Shown here piece after piece: positions 23,500-34,316 of a stretch of 64,000 nt of DNA; position 1 is the first letter of the stretch; each line of letters begins with the position of its first letter. Origin of the DNA: Zea mays (lineage: Eukaryota; Streptophyta; Magnoliopsida; Poales; Poaceae); the NCBI RefSeq assembly GCF_902167145.1, contig NC_050101.1:115225789-115289788 (forward strand), written 5' to 3'. The position numbers and the translations under genes were made by a program. Below the pieces are notes generated by a model that had not been told where the DNA came from, ran no database searches, and saw nothing but the letters and a program-made list of their open reading frames with translations.

Positions 23500-23760
23500 T
23501 ACAGAGATGTTCCAGCACCGGGGGAGGTACTCCTTTAGTCGTAGCTAGACAGTCGCCCTCGGGTCGGAGTATTCCCGTTACCTTGAAGGGTCCTTCCCAG
23601 CTGGGGAGTGTTGTGGAGCCCTGACTTGGTTTGGTACTTCCGTAAGATTAGGTCCCGACCCCGGGTTTCCATCTGCGTTTGACGAAGGAGCCCTCGCCCT
23701 TGGCCTTGATCATTCCTGGATAAACCTGTCAGAAGTCTGGACCCGTGGGGGACCCAGAAT
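23500..23760 (-). pseudogene. Relic of pol C-terminus (integrase tail) in gypsy G
   Basis: The - strand translation around 23610-23530 contains PSWEGPFKVTGILRPEG, the tail motif that follows the integrase core in plant gypsy pol; Huck has PPWEGPFIIAKVLKPG at the same place. A stop and frame changes precede it. Only about 65 bp of non-coding sequence lies between this relic and the gag stop at 23828, so about 3 kb of pol is missing. Confidence 0.7.
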
Positions 23761-23827
23761 AGTTTCCGGAGGAAGGCAAGCTTCAGCTCCGTAGGCCGAG
23801 GGACATGGGGTCCCGCTGGTGGTTCGT

Positions 23828-25276
23828 CTAGACGCCATCGGAGTGGGAGTCTCTAGTGAAGACGTCCTTTAGGTCCCCCTCGGGTGACTGGTACCCGAGG
23901 TCTCGCTCAGCCACGACTACCTCGCTGTCGTCAACCTTTTCCTTGCCAGGGCGACGACGAGGTGGGGAGCCGTCCTTGGAAGACTGCTCACGCCACTCGC
24001 TGATGCGCTTGCTGACGCGTTTCACGAGATCAATGATATCGCGGCACTCCGTGGCGCTGTGGCGACCGTTGGGGTGTACAGGGCACGAGTTGCCGCTACC
24101 CCTTTGCGGTCGTGGGCATTTGTTGTGGTTGCCCCGGCCCCCGGTCGTAGCTGCAACGATTAGAGCGGTGGATCGTGGCTTTTGGTAGTCGCGATCCTTC
24201 TTCTTTTTCTTCTTCTCGTCCCGGGGGGCGGCACTCGAGCCGCCCGGCTGGGCAGCCCCGATTTATGGGGCCGAGTGCCATGCACGGCCCTCGGCGGCTC
24301 TAGCGCACTTGTCAGCCAGAGCAAAGAGCGTGGGGACAGTTTCCACGTCATGTGTGGCCAACTTCTCCAGCATTTTCTTGTCACGTACCCCCTGTCAGAA
24401 GGTCGTGATGATGGAGGCATCAGAGATACAAGGTATTGTACCTCGCACCTTGGTGAAGCGTGAGATGAACTTCCGGAGAGTCTCTCTTGGCTCCTACCTC
24501 ACCGCATGGAGGTGGGCCTCCACATCGTGTTGTTGGTAAGCGCTGGCGAAGTTCACGACGAACCGCACGTAGAGCTCTTCCCAGGTGTAGATGGATCCTA
24601 GGGCGAGGTTCATGAGCCAAGTCCAGGCAGGTCCAGATAAGGCGACTTGAAAATACGTTGCCATCACAGCGGTGTTTCCACCTGCTGCCGTGATGGCGGT
24701 AACGTACACCTGCAGGAACTTCGACGGGTTTGATGTCCCATCGTATTATTCTGGTAGGTGCAGCCGGAACTTGGGCGGCCAGATGCCGCACGAAGATGGT
24801 CCGCGAGGGCGTTGCAGCCCACGTCGGCCAAGGGGACACCCGTTTGGGACCGGGTGCCCATTGGTGTCTGCGGTGTTGCCGCAGTAAAGTCTTGATCGAG
24901 GTTGTGGCCCTCAATGTTTTGGCGGCGCTCGCACGCCCTTTCCCGGGAGATCCGAGCGTCCTCTCCCGTACGCCTGTGGTTGAGCTCTGCCCAGAGGTCA
25001 TCAGTCTGTGCACACCTTACGGAAGGCGAGCGCACAGACGCCGTGGCTTCGCGTTGGCGCCGGGATGACCAGGGCCTGGATCTGGTCAAGGTAGAATGAG
25101 CCATACCGAGTAGCCGGTCAACGTCGTCACGCCACTGCTTCATGGCTCCTGGTGAAGCCGTGGAGCTAGGGGGTGGCGTAGCAACTCCCTGGTGGCAGAT
25201 AATGTCGTAGGTGTCGCCCTCGATGGAGTCCGAGACACTTGCGCAAGCGTGTGCTGTTGCACGGCGTGTACAGCAG
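23828..25276 (-). pseudogene. Gypsy G gag (degenerate, 5' part displaced)
   Basis: Remnant of a Ty3/gypsy gag read on the - strand. The N-terminal part (MVRIIEHRAETSEDL) lies beyond the Sirevirus B insertion at about 34270-34153; coding resumes at 25276. The central domain near 24690-24530 has PAWTWLMNLALGSIYTWEEL, a typical retrotransposon gag motif. Downstream are a basic Lys/Asp tract (about 24220-24190), a CPVHPNGRHSATEC pattern near 24090-24050, and an acidic end (about 23960-23830). Frameshifts near 24740 and 24500 and between 25276 and 25100 prevent a single product. No finger of the CCHC type is seen. Confidence 0.8.
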
Positions 25277-25281
25277 CAGCC

Positions 25282-26529
25282 TGAAAGGGAAATGTGCCCT
25301 TGGGCCATTTCTAAGTGTTTTGGTGATTTAGTGTCCAACACAAGTGACTAAGTGTCAATTAGTGGACAAAGTACAAATCAAGTATAAAGGTATGTTTCTC
25401 AGACTTAGTACATTGTTTTAGAGACTAATGTATTATGTCTAAGTGCTGGAAACAGGGGAAATCAAATTGGAAAAGAGATGGCTTTGTTCAGCCAAAGTCT
25501 GCGCATTCTGGGTGCACCGGACTGTGTGGTGGTGCACCGGACAGTGTCCGGTGCGCCAGGCAGACTCAGGCGAACTTGCTGCTCTCGGGAAGTAATTAAC
25601 AGCGTACGGCTAAAATTCACCGGACTGTCCGGTGTGCACCGGACTGTCCGGTGAGTCAACGGTCGGCCGGGCCAACGGTCGGCCGCGCGATCCGCGCGGG
25701 ACACGTGGCCGAGCCAACGGCTAGTAGGGGGCACCGGACTGTCCGGTGTGCACCGGACAGTGTCTGGTGCGCCAACGGCTCCAAGGCTGCCAACGGTCGG
25801 CTTCGCCAAATAAGGAAAGAGATCCGCACCGGACAGTGTCCGGTGGTGCACCGGACTGTCCGGTGCGCCAGGCGAGAGAAGACAAGAATTGCCTTCCCAG
25901 ATTGCTCTCAACGGCTCCTAGCTGCCTTGGGGCTATAAAAGGGACCCCTAGGCGCATGGAGGAAAACACCAAGCATCCTTGAGCATTGTTGATCACTCAC
26001 ACTCCATTCTTGCGCACTTGTTCGACATTCTTAGTGATTTGAGCTCCGTTCTATTGTGAAACTTGTGATAGTCTCTTGAGCTCAAGTCTGGGTTGTGTGT
26101 GTGCGTATTTGCTGTGATCTTTGTGTCTTGTGTGAGTTGCTCATCCCTCCCTTACTCTGTGCTTCTTTGTGAACATCAAAGTGTAAGGGCGAGAGGCTCC
26201 AAGTTGTGGAGATTCCTCGCAAACGGGATATAGAAAAGAAAAGCAAAACACCATGGTATTCAAGTGGGTCTTTGGACCGCTTGAGAGGGGTTGATTGCAA
26301 CCCTCGTCCGTTGGGACGCCACAACATGGAAGTAGGCAAGTGTTGTACTTGGCCGAACCACGGGATAAACCACTGTGTCTATCTGTGTTGATTCTCTTGT
26401 GGTTATTGTGTTTCGCTAAGACTCTTCTCTAGCCACTTGGCATTACTGTGCTAACGCTTAACCAAGTTTTTGTGGCATTAAGTTCAAGTTTTACAGGATC
26501 ACCTATTCACCCCCCTCTAGGTGCTCTCA
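25282..26529 (+). repeat. 5' LTR of Sirevirus B
   Basis: 1248 bp, TGAAAGGGAAATG...GGTGCTCTCA. Palindromic modules at about 25515-25870; TATA box CTATAAAAGG at 25933-25942. It is 39 bp longer than the 3' LTR, explained by extra palindrome-derived sequence near 25520-25545 and 25735-25760. Confidence 0.93.
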
Positions 26530-26531
26530 AT

Positions 26532-26543
26532 TGGTATCGGAGC
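26532..26543 (+). other. Primer binding site of Sirevirus B
   Basis: TGGTATCGGAGC, two bases after the LTR. It differs by one base from the TGGTATCAGAGC of Sirevirus A (initiator Met tRNA type). Confidence 0.85.
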
Positions 26544-26579
26544 CGTTCTCTTCAGGAAAGGGACTAATCGCCCGAAGAG

Positions 26580-28949
26580 ATGGATCCAAAGGGAAAGGGG
26601 ATTGTGATCAATGATAAGGAGAAGGAGTCCTTCGCCAACGAGCCGAAAGATGACAAGCCTACCGACTCGGGCTCGGGTCACAAACGAAGAGATGGGAAGA
26701 AGAAGACGAGGCGCATCAAGGAGATCGTCTACTACGACGACAGCGACGAGTCCACTTCTTCCCAAAAGGACAACGACGACAACGACTACGACAAAAGAAA
26801 GACGGTTAATTCAAACTTTTCTTTCGATTACTCTCGTATTCCGCAAAGTACAAATACTCATTTGCTCTCCATTCCACTTGGCAAACCTCCTCACTTTGAT
26901 GGAGAGGACTACGAATTTTGGAGTCACAAAATGCATAGTCACTTGTTCTCTCTCCATCCAAGCATATGGGAGATAGTAGAGAGTGGAATGAAATTTGATA
27001 GTACTGATAGTCCCATGTTCATTAACGATCAAATTCATAAAAATGCACAAGCTACTACTGTGTTGTTAGCCTCATTGTGTAGGGACGAGTACCATAAGGT
27101 GAGCGGCTTGGACAATGCCAAGCAAATATGGGACACCCTCAAGATCTCACATGAGGGGAACGACGTTACCATGCTCACCAAGATGGAATTAGTGGAAGGC
27201 GAACTCGGGAGATTCGTGATGATAAGAGGGGAGGAGCCAACCCAAACATACAACAGGCTCAAAACCCTCATCAACAAGATAAGGAGCTATGGAAGCATGC
27301 GATGGACGGACCACGACGTCGTCCGCCTAATGCTAAGGTCCTTTACCGTCCTTGATCCACATCTTGTGAACAATATTCGTGAGAATCCTAGGTACACGAA
27401 GATGACGCCCGAGGAGATCCTTGGAAAGTTCGTAAGTGGGCGGATGATGATCAAGGAGGCAAGATACGTGGACGACGCGTTGAACGGTCCAATCCATGAG
27501 CCTCAACCCATTGCTCTCAAGGCAACGAGGAGCAAGGAGGCGCTACCTAGCAAGGTAGCACAAGTTGAGGCGGCCGGGCTAAATGATGAAGAGATGGCCC
27601 TCATCATCAAGCGCTTCAAGATGGCGCTTAAGGAACGCAAAGGACAGCCTTACAAGAACAAGACGAAGGGGAAGCGCTCATGCTTCAAATGTGGTAAGGT
27701 TGGTCATTTTATCGCTAACTGTCCTGATAATGATAGTGACCAGGAACAAGGGAACAAGAGGGAAAAGAAGAAAGCTTACAAGAAGGCTAAGGGCGAGGCA
27801 CACCTTGGCAAGGAGTGGGACTCGGATTGTTCGTCGTCCGACTCCGACAACGAAGGACTCGCCGCCACCGCCTTCAACAAATCGACCCTCTTCCCCAACG
27901 AGCGCCATAAATGCCTCATGGCAAGGGAGAAGAAGGTATGTACTCGAAATACTACTTATGCTTCTTCAAGTGAGGACGAGTCTAGTGATGATGAAATAGA
28001 TTATTCATGTTTATTCAAGGGCCTAGATAGAACCAAGGTTTATAAAATTAATGAATTAATTGATGCCTTGAATGATAAGAATAAGTTATTAGAAAAGCAA
28101 GAGGATTTGTTATATGAAGAACATGATAAATTTGTAGAGGCACAAAAATCTCATGCTTTAGAAGTTAAAAGGAATGAGATGCTTTCTTGTGAACTATCTA
28201 CTTACCATGAGACAATTTCTAGCTTAAGGAGCATAAATGATAATTTGAATGCTACGTTAGAAATAGCTAGTAAATCAACATCGTGTGTAGAAAATGTTGT
28301 AACTTGCACTAGGTGTAAAGATGTTAACATTGATGCTTGTAGTGAACACCTAGCTCGCATTTCTAAATTAAATGATGAAGTGGCTAGTCTTAATGCCCAA
28401 CTTAAGACTAGCAAGAGTGATTTTGATAAACTAAAATTTGCTAGGGATGCCTACACGGTTGGTAGACACCCCTCAATTAAGGATGGGCTTGGCTTCAAGA
28501 GGGAAGCCAAGAACTTGACAAGCCATAAGGCATCCATCTCAATCAAGGAGAAAGGGAAGGCCCCTATGGCAAATAGTGTGCAAAAGAACCATGCTTTCTT
28601 ATACAATGATAGGAAATATTCTAGGAATGTTCATTGCAATAATGTTGTTTCATATGCTATGACTGCTTCTAGTTCCCATGTTGTGCATGATAGAAATTTA
28701 GCGAGGAGAAATGTTATTAATCACATGCCTAGAAGAAATGTTGTTCATAGGAAAACAAGTAGTGAACCTTCTACAATTTATCATGCTTTAAATGCTTCCT
28801 TTGCTATTTGTAGAAAGGATAGGAAGATAGTTGCTAGAAAATTAGGGGCAAAATGCAAGGGAGACAAAACTTGCATTTGGGTCCCTAAGGATATTTGTAC
28901 TAACCTTGTAGGACCCAACATGAGTTGGGTACCTAAGACCCAAGCCTAA
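26580..28949 (+). CDS. Sirevirus B Gag, intact 789-residue frame
   Basis: Capsid/nucleocapsid precursor of a Sirevirus. Starts at the first ATG, 37 bp after the primer site (MDPKGKGIVIND). A charged N-terminus of about 90 residues is followed by the copia-type gag domain (about residues 100-290; KPPHFDGEDYEFWSHKM, WTDHDVVRLMLRSF). A CCHC knuckle (CFKCGKVGHFIANC, about residues 367-380) comes next, then an acidic Ser/Asp stretch. A long Lys/Asn/Leu region of likely coiled-coil character covers about 470-650. The end is SWVPKTQA. It is unusually long for a copia Gag; the long C-terminal extension is a feature of this lineage. The frame has no stops. Pol follows in the +1 frame, the gag stop being seven bases before the first pol-frame codon used by the ORF call. 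Confidence 0.9.
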   Translation: MDPKGKGIVINDKEKESFANEPKDDKPTDSGSGHKRRDGKKKTRRIKEIVYYDDSDESTSSQKDNDDNDYDKRKTVNSNFSFDYSRIPQSTNTHLLSIPLGKPPHFDGEDYEFWSHKMHSHLFSLHPSIWEIVESGMKFDSTDSPMFINDQIHKNAQATTVLLASLCRDEYHKVSGLDNAKQIWDTLKISHEGNDVTMLTKMELVEGELGRFVMIRGEEPTQTYNRLKTLINKIRSYGSMRWTDHDVVRLMLRSFTVLDPHLVNNIRENPRYTKMTPEEILGKFVSGRMMIKEARYVDDALNGPIHEPQPIALKATRSKEALPSKVAQVEAAGLNDEEMALIIKRFKMALKERKGQPYKNKTKGKRSCFKCGKVGHFIANCPDNDSDQEQGNKREKKKAYKKAKGEAHLGKEWDSDCSSSDSDNEGLAATAFNKSTLFPNERHKCLMAREKKVCTRNTTYASSSEDESSDDEIDYSCLFKGLDRTKVYKINELIDALNDKNKLLEKQEDLLYEEHDKFVEAQKSHALEVKRNEMLSCELSTYHETISSLRSINDNLNATLEIASKSTSCVENVVTCTRCKDVNIDACSEHLARISKLNDEVASLNAQLKTSKSDFDKLKFARDAYTVGRHPSIKDGLGFKREAKNLTSHKASISIKEKGKAPMANSVQKNHAFLYNDRKYSRNVHCNNVVSYAMTASSSHVVHDRNLARRNVINHMPRRNVVHRKTSSEPSTIYHALNASFAICRKDRKIVARKLGAKCKGDKTCIWVPKDICTNLVGPNMSWVPKTQA

Positions 28950-28956
28950 ATTTGCC

Positions 28957-31900
28957 TTGCAGGTTTATGCATTCGGGGGCTCTAGCTGGATTATCGACAG
29001 CGGATGCACAAACCACATGACAGGGGAAAAGAAGATGTTCTCTTCCTACGTCAAGAACAAGAATCCCCAAGATTCAATAATATTCGGTGATGGGAACCAA
29101 GGCAAGGTGAAAGGGTTAGGGAAGATTGCTATTTCATCCGAGCACTCTATTTCTAATGTGTTTTTAGTTGAGTCTCTTGGATATAATTTGTTATCTATTA
29201 GTCAATTATGCAATATGGGATATAATTGTCTATTCACTAATGTAGATGTGTCTGTCTTTAGAAGAAGTGATGGTTAATTAGCTTTTAAGGGTGTATTAGA
29301 CGACAAACTTTATTTAGTTGATTTTGCAAAAGAGGAGGCCGGTTAGATGCATGCTTAATTGCTAAGACTAGCATGGGCTGGTTGTGGCATTGCCGCTTAG
29401 CACATGTGGGGATGAAGAACCTTCACAAGCTTCTAAAGGGAGAACACGTGATAGGTCTAACCAATGTTACTTTCGAAAAAGATAGACCTTGTGCAGCTTG
29501 TCAAGCAGGTAAATAAGTGGGAGGAGCGCATCATAGCAAGAATGTGATGACCACATCAAGACCTCTGGAGCTGCTACATATGGACCTCTTCGGACCCGTC
29601 GCCTATCTAAGCATAGGAGGAAGTAAGTATGGACTGGTTATTGTTGATGACTTTTCCTGCTTCACTTGGGTATTCTTTTTGCAGGATAAATCTGAAACCC
29701 AAGGGACCCTCAAGCGCTTCCTAAGGAGAGCTCAAAACGAGTTTGAGCTCAAAGTGAAGAAGATAAGGAGCGACAATGGGTCCGAGTTCAAAAATCTTCA
29801 AGTGGAGGAGTACCTTGAGGAGGAAGGGATCAAGCACGAGTTCTCCGCTCCCTACACACCACAGCAAAATGGTGTGGTAGAGAGGAAGAACAGGACGCTT
29901 ATAGACATGGCGAGGACGATGCTTGGAGAGTTCAAGACCCCCGAGCGCTTTTGGTCGGAAGCCGTGAACACGGCTTGCCACGCCATCAACAGGGTCTACC
30001 TTCATCGCCTCCTCAAGAAGACGTCGTATGAGCTACTAACCGGTAACAAACCAAATGTTTCGTATTTTCGGGTTTTTGGGAGTAAATGCTACATTCTAGT
30101 GAAGAAGGGTAGGAATTCCAAATTTGCTCCCAAAGCCGTAGAAGGGTTTTTGTTAGGTTATGACTCAAATACAAAGGCATATAGAGTCTTCAACAAATCA
30201 TCGGGTTTGGTTGAAGTCTCTAGCGACGTTGTATTTGATGAGACTAATGGCTCTCCAAGAGAGCAAGTTGTTGATTTTGATGATGTAGATGAAGAAGAAG
30301 TTCCAACAGCCGCAATACACACCATGGCAATTGGAGATGTGCGGCCACAGGAACAAGATGAACAAGATCAACCTTCTTCCTCAACAATGGTGCATCCCCC
30401 AACTTAAGATGATGAACAGGAGGCGTGTGATCAAGGGGGAGCACAAGATGATCATGTAATGGAGGAAGAAGCGCAACCGGCTCCTCCAACCCAAGTTCGA
30501 GCGATGATTCAAAGGGATCATCCCGTCGACCAGATTTTGGGTGATATTAGCAAGGGAGTAACTACTCGATCTCGATTAGTTAATTTTTGTGAGCATTACT
30601 CTTTTGTCTCTTCTATCGAGCCTTTTAGGGTAGAAGAGGCCTTGCTAGATCCGGACTGGGTGTTGGCCATGCAGGAGGAGCTCAATAACTTCAAGAGGAA
30701 TGAAGTTTGGACACTGGTGCCTCGTCCCAAGCAAAATGTTGTGGGAACCAAATGGGTGTTCCGCAACAAACAAGACGAGCACGGGGTGGTGACAAGGAAC
30801 AAGGCTCGACTTGTGGCAAAAGGTTATGCCCAAGTCGCAGGTTTGGACTTTGAGGAGACTTTTGCTCCTGTGGCTAGACTAGAGTCCATTCGTATTCTGC
30901 TAGCATATGCCGCTCACCATTCTTTCAGGTTGTTCCAAATGGATGTGAAGAGTGATTTCCTCAACGGGCCAATCAAGGAGGAGGTGTACGTGGAGCAACC
31001 CCCTGGCTTCGAGGATGAACGGTACCCCGACCACGTGTGTAAGCTCTCTAAGGCGCTCTATGGACTTAAGCAAGCTCCAAGAGCATGGTATGAATGCCTT
31101 AGAGACTTTTTAATTGCTAATGCTTTCAAGGTTGGGAAAGCCGATCCAACTCTTTTCACTAAGACTTGCGATGGTGATCTGTTTGTGTGCCAAATTTATG
31201 TCGATGACATAATATTTGGTTCTACTAACCAAAAGTCTTGTGAAGAGTTTAGCAGGGTGATGACTCAGAAATTCGAGATGTCGATGATGGGCGAGTTAAG
31301 CTACTTCCTTGGGTTCCAAGTGAAGCAACTCAAGGATGGGACCTTCATCTCTCAAACCAAGTACACGCAAGACTTGATCAAGCGGTTTGGGATGAAGGAC
31401 GCCAAGCCCACAAAGACTCCAATGGGAACCGACGGACACACCGACCTCAACAAAGGAGGTAAGTCCGTTGATCAAAAAGCATACCGGTCTATGATAGGGT
31501 CTTTACTTTATTTATGTGCTAGTAGACCGACATTATGCTTAGCGTATGCATGTGTGCTAGATTTCAATCCGATCCTAAGGAGTGTCACTTAGTGGCTGTA
31601 AAGCGAATTCTGAGATATTTAGTCGCTACGCCTTGTTTCGGGATCTGGTATCCAAAGGGGTCTACCTTTGACTTGATTGGATATTCAGACTCCGACTATG
31701 CTGGATGTAAGGTCGATAGGAAGAGTACTTCGGGGACGTGCCAATTCTTAGGAAGGTCCCTGGTGTCATGGAGTTCTAAGAAACAAACTTCCGTTGCCCT
31801 ATCAACCGCTGAGGCCGAGTACGTTGCCGCAGGACAGTGTTGCGCGCAACTACTTTGGATGAGGCAAACCCTCAGGGACTTTGGCTACAATTTGAGCAAA

Positions 31901-32149
31901 GTCCCACTCCTATGTGATAATGAGAGTGCTATCTGCATGGCGGATAATCCTGTTGAACACAGCCGCACAAAGCACATAGACATCCGGCATCACTTTTTGA
32001 GAGACCACCAGCAAAAGGGAGATATCAAAGTGTTTCATGTTAGCTCCGAGAACCAGCTAGCCGATATCTTTACCAAGCCTTTAGATGAGCAGACCTTTTG
32101 CAAGTTGCGTAGTGAGCTAAATGTCTTAGATTCGCGGAACTTGGATTGA
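28957..32149 (+). pseudogene. Sirevirus B pol (protease, integrase, RT, RNase H), broken
   Basis: Protease SSWIIDSGCTNH at about 28980-29017; integrase with LLHMDLFGP (about 29570), SDNGSEF and QNGVVERKNR; RT with [12 protein letters not shown] (about 30750), [11 protein letters not shown] and an intact YVDD (about 31197-31208); RNase H with ADIFTKPL and the end NVLDSRNLD at 32149. It starts without an ATG. Lesions: TAA at 29275-29277, a one-base deletion near 29342, TAA near 29512-29516, TAA at 30405-30407, and a one-base deletion near 31530. The alanine normal in the D-V-K-S-A-F-L block is Asp here. Dead as a unit. Confidence 0.88.
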
Positions 32150-32938
32150 TTTATAGCATACATGTGTTTATGCCTTTGATCATGTTCCTTATGCATCTTT
32201 GTTGTTTACTTATGGTGCTCAAGTTGTACAAGCACTCCCCGGACCTTACAAGTCCATTTGCAAGTGAGGCACAAATTTAGGGGGAGATGTGCTACAACTT
32301 GACCCTTTGAGACTAACTGTGTGCTTGAGTTTGCTTAATTTAGTCTCAAAGGTGGGTTGAAAGGGAAAAGGTGGACTTGGACCATGCAAGACTTCCACTA
32401 CACTCTGATGAAAGAGTAACTTTTTCCAAGTTCATCTTTGTACTCTTATTGCCTTTTTAGTCTTAGTTGAAGATTTTGGTGAGGCAATGGGGTTGTAGGG
32501 CCAAGATTGATCCTGTTTTGGTGCTTGATGCCAAAGGGGGAGAAAATAAGGCCAAAGCAATAAATGGATCAGCTACCACTTGTGAAATTTTGAAAAAGTA
32601 GAGTTAGAGTTTTTGTTTGTCAAAATACTCTTGTTTGTCTCTTATTGTCAAAAGTTGGTCTCTTGTGGGGAGAAGGATTAATTATGGGAAAAAGGGGGAG
32701 TTTTTGAAATCTGTGATCAATTCTCTTGAAACAACTCTTGTTATGTCTCAACAAGTGTTTTTGACTTAGAGATAGGAATTTGAGGTTGATTTGCAAAAAC
32801 AAACCAAGTGGTGACAAAGAATGATCCATATATGCCAAATTTGATTCAAAACAAATTTGAGTTCTTATTTGAATTGATTTTGTACTTGTTCTACTTGCTT
32901 TATGTTGTGTTGGCATAAATCACCAAAAAGGGGGAGAT
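32150..32938 (+). other. Sirevirus B 3' untranslated region with four polypurine tracts
   Basis: Non-coding. Purine tracts at about 32280-32286, 32533-32543, 32689-32700 and 32925-32935; the last (AAAAAGGGGGAGAT) touches the 3' LTR and is the likely plus-strand primer. No env-like frame is present. Confidence 0.75.
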
Positions 32939-34147
32939 TGAAAGGGAAATGTGCCCTTGGGCCATTTCTAAGTGTTTTGGTGATTTAGTGTCCAACACAA
33001 GTGACTAAGTGTCAATTGGTGGACAAAGTACAAATCAAGTATAAAGGTATGTTTCTTAGACTTAGTACATTGTTTTAGAGACTAATGTATTATGTCTAAG
33101 TGCTGGAAACAGGAGAAATCAAATTGGAAAAAGAGATGGCTTTGTTCAGCCAAAGTCTGCGCATTCTGGGTGCACCGGACAGTGTCCGGTGCGCCAGGCA
33201 GACTCAGGCGAACTTGCTGCTCTTGGGAAGTAATTAACGGCGTACGGCTAAAATTCACCGGACTGTCCAGTGTGCACCGGACTGTCCGGTGAGTCAATGG
33301 TCGGCCGGGCCAACGGTCGGCCGCGCGATCCGCGCGGGACACGTGGCCGAGCCAACGGCTAGTAGGGGCACCGGACAGTGTCCGGTGCGCCAACGGCTCC
33401 AAGGCTGCCAACGGTCGGCTTCGCCAAATAAGGAAAGAGATCCGCACCGGACAGTGTCCGGTGGTGCACCGGACTGTCCGGTGCGCCAGGCGACAGAAGG
33501 CAAGAATTGCCTTCCCAGATTGCTCTCAACGGCTCCTAGCTGCCTTGGGGCTATAAAAGGGACCCTAGGCGCATGGAGGAAAACACCAAGCATCCTTGAG
33601 CATTGCTGATCACTCACACTCCATTCTTGCGCACTTGTTCGACATTCTTAGTGATTTGAGCTCCGTTCTATTGTGAAACTTGTGATAGTCTCTTGAGCTC
33701 AAGTCTGGGTTGTGTGTGTGCGTATTTGTTGTGATCTTTGTGTCTTGTGTGAGTTGCTCATCCCTCCCTTACTCCGTGCTTCTTTGTGAACATCAAAGTG
33801 TAAGGGCGAGAGGCTCCAAGTTGTGGAGATTCCTCGTGAACGGGATATAGAAAAGAAAAGCAAAACACTGTGGTATTCAAGTGGGTCTTTAGACCGCTTG
33901 AGAGGGGTTGATTGCAACCCTCGTCCGTTGGGACGCCACAACGTGGACGTAGGCAAGTGTTGTACTTGGCCGAACCACGGGATAAACCACTGTGTCTATC
34001 TGTGTTGATTCTCTTGTGGTTATTGTGTTTCACTAAGACTCTTCTCTAGCCACTTGGCATTACTGTGCTAACGCTTAACCAAGTTTTTGTGGCATTAAGT
34101 TCAAGTTTTACAGGATCACCTATTCACCCCCCCTCTAGGTGCTCTCA
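32939..34147 (+). repeat. 3' LTR of Sirevirus B
   Basis: 1209 bp, partner of 25282-26529. TATA box CTATAAAAGG at 33551-33560. Lacks two palindrome-derived stretches that are present in the 5' LTR. Confidence 0.93.
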
Positions 34148-34297
34148 CAGCCCCAGACTCAGGGTGGTCGGGTACTCGTGGCGCAGAGGACGCAACTTCT
34201 TGCTCCATCGCCAAATCTTCCGAAGTTTCGGCGCGGTGCTCGATGATTCGCACCATCATGCTGAGCGAGGGAACAAGCAAAAACTTCAAGCATAGAC

Positions 34298-34316
34298 CCC
34301 TAACTGGCGCGCCAAA
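34298..34316 (-). other. Primer binding site of gypsy G
   Basis: On the - strand TTTGGCGCGCCAGTTAGGGG starts at the LTR edge (first base 34316). It shares TTGGCGCGCCAGTTAGGGG with the Huck primer site, which places G in the gypsy superfamily and fixes its orientation. Confidence 0.75.

Larger units (their letters stand above)
25282..34147 (+). mobile_element. Sirevirus B (Opie-type Ty1/copia), full length
   Basis: 8866 bp, flanked by CAGCC duplications (25277-25281, 34148-34152) in the gag of gypsy G. LTRs 25282-26529 and 32939-34147 are very similar, which suggests recent insertion. Between them are the Met primer site, an intact 789-residue gag, a damaged pol and a 3' region with four polypurine-like tracts. 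It is the least eroded retroelement in the window. Confidence 0.93.

Noticed and set aside
25515..25870. CRISPR-like array of short repeats
   Set aside because: The repeats are palindromic LTR modules with irregular spacing and no unique spacers, in a plant nuclear retroelement.
32150..32938. Possible env-like gene between RNase H and 3' LTR of Sirevirus B (and C)
   Set aside because: Only about 0.8 kb, AT-rich, stop-rich and occupied by polypurine tracts; no open frame with a signal or membrane segment.
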